A stretch of 64,000 nt of DNA from Ancylobacter polymorphus (lineage in GTDB: Bacteria > Pseudomonadota > Alphaproteobacteria > Rhizobiales > Xanthobacteraceae). Shown here piece by piece: positions 61,049 to 64,000 of this stretch; positions within the stretch are counted from its first letter, which is position 1; each line of letters starts with the position of its first letter. The stretch is from assembly GCF_030813495.1 (NCBI RefSeq), contig NZ_JAUSUI010000008.1, forward strand, positions 62,001-126,000, in the 5' to 3' direction. The notes below the pieces were generated by a model. It was not told the origin of the DNA. It ran no database searches and worked only from the letters and a program-made list of their open reading frames with translations. The translations under genes were made by a program, and so were the position numbers.

Positions 61049-62443
61049 CTACGTCCGCCAGCCCCGGCTTTTCGCCACCGCCTCGGCAAACCGGGCGCGG
61101 TCCTGCGGGCTTACCGAATCGTCGGGTGCGAAATGGCGATCACCGCCGCGCGCGGCGCCGACATCCACGCCGCACAGCGCGGCGAGGCCGAGCGCGGTCA
61201 TCTCGTGCAGCGCCGGCACCTTCACCACCCGCCCGCTGGCGGTGGCGAGGAAGCGGGCGAAATAGCCGCTCTGCGACAGGCCGCCATCGATGGAAATTTC
61301 GGTGATCGGCGCCCCGGCACGCTCCGCCGCCTCGATCAGCCCGACGGTGAGCAGAGCGATGCCTTCCAGCGCGGCCCGCACCATGTCGCGCCGCTCGGTC
61401 GCCGCCTCCATGCCGATGAACAGCGGCGCCGCCTTGCGGTCCCAATAGGGCGCGGCAAGGCCGGAGAGCGCCGGCACGAACACCAGCCCGCGGCTGAGCG
61501 CGGAGGGGCCGGTGAAGCCGTCGAGTTCGGCCGTCTCGCTGTAGAGGTCGAGCCGGCGCAGCCATTCCAGCGCCGCCCCCGCGTCATAGACCCCGCCCTC
61601 AATGGCGAAGACCGGTGCCTCGCCCGTGCGCTGCCAGCCGATGGTCGGCAGCAGCCCCTCCGGCGCGGGCCGCTCCGGGCCGGCGATGGCGAGCAGGAAG
61701 GCGCCGGTGCCGAAGGTGATCTTGGCGTCGCCCGGCGCCCGGCAGCCATGGCCGTACAGCGCCGCCTGCTGGTCGACGATGGACACGCGCAGCGGCACGC
61801 CGTCGATCGTCCCGAAGCCGGCATCGACGGCACGGATCGGCGGCAGGAATTCCAGCGGCACGCCGTGGAGATCGCACAGTTCCGCGCTCCAGCGCCCGGT
61901 GGACAGGTCGAGCAGGCCGGTGCGCGAGGCGGTGGCGAGGTCGGTGGCGAAGATGCCGGTGAGCCGGTCGAGAAAATAGGCGTCGGTGGTGCCGAGCCGC
62001 AGCCGCCCCGTCGCCCGCGCCGTGGCGACGGCGGGCACATTCTCCATCAGCCAGCCGAGCTTGGAGGCGGAAAAATACGGGTCGAGCGGCAGGCCGCTGA
62101 TCGCCTTGGCCCGCGCGGCCTGCTTCGCCGGGCGGGCGGCCAGGCTCTCAGTGGAGCGCGCATCCTGCCAGACGATGACGGGGGAGAGCGCGTCCCCGCT
62201 CACCGCGTCCCAGGCGAGGCAGCTCTCGCCCTGATTGGCGAGGGCGATCGCGTCCACCGCGCCGGCGGCGGCAATGAGGGCGCGGATGTTGCGCAGCAGT
62301 TCTGCCGGGTCGTGCTCCACCCAGCCGGGCGCGGGGTGGCGCTGGGCATGGGTCAGGCTGCCGGTGACGCGCGCTGTCCCATCCGCCTCGACCACGAGGC
62401 AGCGTGTGGAGGTGGTGCCCTGGTCGATGGCGGCGACACGCAT
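61049..62443 (-). CDS. Glycerol-kinase-like FGGY carbohydrate kinase
   Basis: A 464-residue FGGY kinase. The N-terminal phosphate-binding signature is MRVAAIDQGTTSTRCLVVEADG; the substrate region is NQGESCLAWDAVSGDALSPVIVWQDAR; the second ATPase lobe has ITFGTGAFLLAIAG and ISIDGGLSQSGYFARFLATASG. It is like glycerol kinase but shorter than the usual 500 residues, so the substrate may be glycerol or a related polyol. It is the last gene of an operon with two flavoprotein genes (1-nt overlap, TGATG) and converges on phnF with a 7-bp gap. Confidence 0.88.
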   Translation of the reverse strand: MRVAAIDQGTTSTRCLVVEADGTARVTGSLTHAQRHPAPGWVEHDPAELLRNIRALIAAAGAVDAIALANQGESCLAWDAVSGDALSPVIVWQDARSTESLAARPAKQAARAKAISGLPLDPYFSASKLGWLMENVPAVATARATGRLRLGTTDAYFLDRLTGIFATDLATASRTGLLDLSTGRWSAELCDLHGVPLEFLPPIRAVDAGFGTIDGVPLRVSIVDQQAALYGHGCRAPGDAKITFGTGAFLLAIAGPERPAPEGLLPTIGWQRTGEAPVFAIEGGVYDAGAALEWLRRLDLYSETAELDGFTGPSALSRGLVFVPALSGLAAPYWDRKAAPLFIGMEAATERRDMVRAALEGIALLTVGLIEAAERAGAPITEISIDGGLSQSGYFARFLATASGRVVKVPALHEMTALGLAALCGVDVGAARGGDRHFAPDDSVSPQDRARFAEAVAKSRGWRT

Positions 62444-63678
62444 CAGGCGGCCTCCTCGAAGCGGACATGCACGGCGTCGGCGGTGTGCGCGTCGCGCGGG
62501 ATCGGCACGAGGATGCGCCGCTCGGGCATCCAGGTCCCACGCGCCGACCACGTCTCCCGCCCGTCGATGAGGAGCACCAGCCGGCCGCGCGCCCGGCGCA
62601 GGAAGCGCAGCTGGAAATCGGCGAAGGCGGGCGTCGCGTGCGCCCCGCGCCGGATGAGGCCGGGGACCACCAGCTTGATCGGCGGGTCGAAGGTGACGGG
62701 GATGAGGTCGCCCGGCGCGCTGCCGCGCGCCCGCTCTTCCGCCAGATCCTCGGCCATGGCGCGGCCGACGGCGCGGCCTTCGCGGAAGGACCAGCCGCCG
62801 GTCTCCACCGCCCGCAACAGATTGCCGGCGGCGAAGACATGGGGGTCGGCGGTGCGGCCGAACGGGTCGATGGCCGGGCCGGAACTGCCGGCGTCGACCC
62901 CAATCGTGGATTGCCGCAGCAGCGTCGATTCCGGGGTGAAGCGGCCGGTGAACAGCACGCCGTCGCAGGCGAAAGCGCGCACCGTGCCGTCGGCGAGTCG
63001 CACCGTCGCCTCTTCCACCCGCGTCGTCCCGCGGATGTCGACGAGGTCCGCCCCGGCATGGAAGGGCACGCCCAGCAGCCGGGGAAAGGCCATGAGCGGC
63101 GCTGGGGCGAGCGGGTGCGGGCCCGGCTCGATCATCGCCACCGGCCGCGCGCCATGGCTCCTGCAGGTGAGCACGGCGGAAAGGCTGACCAGCTCCGAGC
63201 CGACGATGAGCGGACGGCGGAACGGCATCAGCCCGTGAAAGGCGACATAGGCCTGCAGCGCGCCGGTCGTCACCACGCCCACCGGCCGGTCGCCGGAGAC
63301 GAGGCGGGCGGAACGCGGCGTCTCGCGCGTTCCGGTGGCGATGAGCACGCGCTGTGCCGCGAGCGTCTCCACCCCGCGCGGGGAGGTGACGTGAAGCTGG
63401 CCGCCCGGCTCGATCCGCACCACGGAATGGCCGGTGCGCAGCGCGACCCCGGCGCGGGCGATTTCCGTCTCCAGCCGCCTGCCATAGGCCGCGCCGAGAT
63501 AGACCCGGCCGAATTCGCGCATGCCGAAGGGCGAATGGCTGCAATGGCGGGTGGCGCCGCCGAGATGCGGCTCGCGTTCCAGCAAGACGACGCGGGCGAC
63601 GCCCTGGCGGCGCAGTTCCAGCGCCGCCGCGACCCCGGCCGGCCCGCCGCCGACGATGAGGACATCCGCTTCGCTCAT
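62443..63678 (-). CDS. FAD/NAD(P)-binding oxidoreductase (GlpB/HcnB-like subunit)
   Basis: 411 residues. The FAD Rossmann motif is VLIVGGGPAGVAAALELRRQG, followed by LGGATRHCSHSPFGMREFGRVYLG, the mid segment VLIATGTRETPRSAR, and the late FAD motif DPHVFAAGNLLRAVETGGWSFREGRAVG. This is the layout of pyridine-nucleotide-disulfide-type subunits of multi-subunit amine or glycerol-phosphate dehydrogenases. Its last 80 residues are not recognisable. It overlaps the upstream dehydrogenase gene by 4 nt and the kinase by 1 nt, so they probably form one pathway. Confidence 0.85.
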   Translation of the reverse strand: MSEADVLIVGGGPAGVAAALELRRQGVARVVLLEREPHLGGATRHCSHSPFGMREFGRVYLGAAYGRRLETEIARAGVALRTGHSVVRIEPGGQLHVTSPRGVETLAAQRVLIATGTRETPRSARLVSGDRPVGVVTTGALQAYVAFHGLMPFRRPLIVGSELVSLSAVLTCRSHGARPVAMIEPGPHPLAPAPLMAFPRLLGVPFHAGADLVDIRGTTRVEEATVRLADGTVRAFACDGVLFTGRFTPESTLLRQSTIGVDAGSSGPAIDPFGRTADPHVFAAGNLLRAVETGGWSFREGRAVGRAMAEDLAEERARGSAPGDLIPVTFDPPIKLVVPGLIRRGAHATPAFADFQLRFLRRARGRLVLLIDGRETWSARGTWMPERRILVPIPRDAHTADAVHVRFEEAA

Positions 63679-64000
63679 GATGCGGCGCCCTCCACAGCCA
63701 GCGGTTCGGCCAGATGGCCGCGCGTGATCTCGGCGAGGCGGGCATTGCAGTAGAAGCCCTGGCAGCGGCCCATGCCGGCACGGGTCCGCCGCCGCAGCCC
63801 GCCGAAATCGCCCGGCGGCACCTCGGAGGCGAGCGCCGCCTCGATCTCGCGCTTCGTCACCAGTTCGCAATGGCAGACGATCTCGCCATGGTCCGGCTGC
63901 TGCCAGTCGCGCGGCAGCGTCTCGGTGAGGTTGGGCAGGCACACCGGCGGCGACGTCTCCACCGGCGCGAGGCCGAGGCCGAAACCCTCGATCAGCCGCA
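63675..64000 (-). CDS. C-terminal part of a GlpA-like FAD dehydrogenase with BFD-type [2Fe-2S] domain (5' end outside window)
   Basis: About 108 residues are visible, and the frame is open to the window edge, so this is the 3' end of a longer gene. It carries the BFD-like iron-sulfur motif: CHC at IVCHCELVTKREIEAAL and a second pair in GMGRCQGFYCNARLAEI (C-x4-C). Such a domain ends GlpA-type glycerol-3-phosphate dehydrogenases. Together with the following flavoprotein and FGGY kinase it suggests oxidation of glycerol phosphate or a similar compound. The N-terminal FAD domain is not in view, so the enzyme name is inferred. Confidence 0.75.
   Translation of the reverse strand, partial: RLIEGFGLGLAPVETSPPVCLPNLTETLPRDWQQPDHGEIVCHCELVTKREIEAALASEVPPGDFGGLRRRTRAGMGRCQGFYCNARLAEITRGHLAEPLAVEGAAS

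Noticed and set aside
61133-63238. A 701-residue plus-strand open frame over the kinase and flavoprotein genes
   Set aside because: The minus strand gives FGGY and FAD Rossmann motifs with overlapping start and stop codons; the plus-strand frame has only biased composition.
1-64000. CRISPR array, prophage, insertion sequence or defence system
   Set aside because: No spaced direct repeats of CRISPR type, no transposase or integrase motifs and no composition break were seen. The only tandem repeat is the coding repeat at 42386-42457.

Overview
The window comes from a GC-rich alphaproteobacterium of the order Hyphomicrobiales (Rhizobiales), plausibly near Xanthobacteraceae (Ancylobacter, Starkeya, Xanthobacter or Azorhizobium type). 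The order-level call rests on rhizobial-type motility genes: motA apart from motB, a motB-motC-fliK(motD) series, motE between flgI and flgH, flaF/flbT beside flgL, and an FtcR/Rem-type regulator. The family-level guess is inference. No transposase, integrase, CRISPR array, tRNA or rRNA gene was seen.

Positions 1-40641 are one flagellar and chemotaxis locus. A long minus-strand unit starts at flgE (13467) and runs flgE-flgK-flgL-flaF-flbT-flgD-fliQ-flhA-fliR-(fliJ-like)-flgJ-(flgN-like)-orf173-mcp-cheA, leaving the window inside cheA. A second minus-strand unit is DUF1217-flgF-fliI (16396-13585). On the plus strand lie motA-fliM-orf105-fliN-fliG-flhB-orf152 (16535-21575), flgB-flgC-fliE-flgG-flgA-flgI-motE-flgH-fliL-fliP (21638-28211), one flagellin gene with a long leader (28510-29763), and fliF-fliH-motB-motC-fliK-transglycosylase (29997-38355). 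cheZ and cheY are divergent, followed by ftcR. Most basal body, export, hook and stator parts are present. I saw no fliO, fliD, fliS, flgM, fliA or flhF.

The most useful new signal is a repeated 20-bp element, two CAAGC-like half sites 11 bp apart. It lies upstream of flgE, DUF1217, motA, flgB, flagellin, cheY and, more weakly, fliF. At four of these the gap from element to start codon is 37-39 nt. It is a good candidate operator for FtcR, whose receiver domain has Glu where the phosphoacceptor Asp is expected.

Positions 40675-48450 hold signal transduction genes. A minus-strand operon encodes a secreted sulfite-oxidase-fold protein without any cysteine in its mature part, a membrane histidine kinase whose ATPase domain carries four copies of a 6-residue repeat, a single-domain response regulator and a receiver-MarR fusion. 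Divergent from it are a second membrane histidine kinase and a cytoplasmic PAS-type chemoreceptor.

Positions 48644-55335 hold a small unknown gene and the glgX-treZ-treY operon, which makes trehalose from alpha-glucans. A TDT-family transporter converges on it. Positions 56364-61041 hold a phosphonate module: phnD-phnC-phnE divergent from phnM-phnF, with two copies of a PhnF-like operator between them. The right end (61049-64000) is a minus-strand operon, open at the edge, for a GlpA-like dehydrogenase with a [2Fe-2S] domain, a second FAD protein and a glycerol-kinase-like enzyme.
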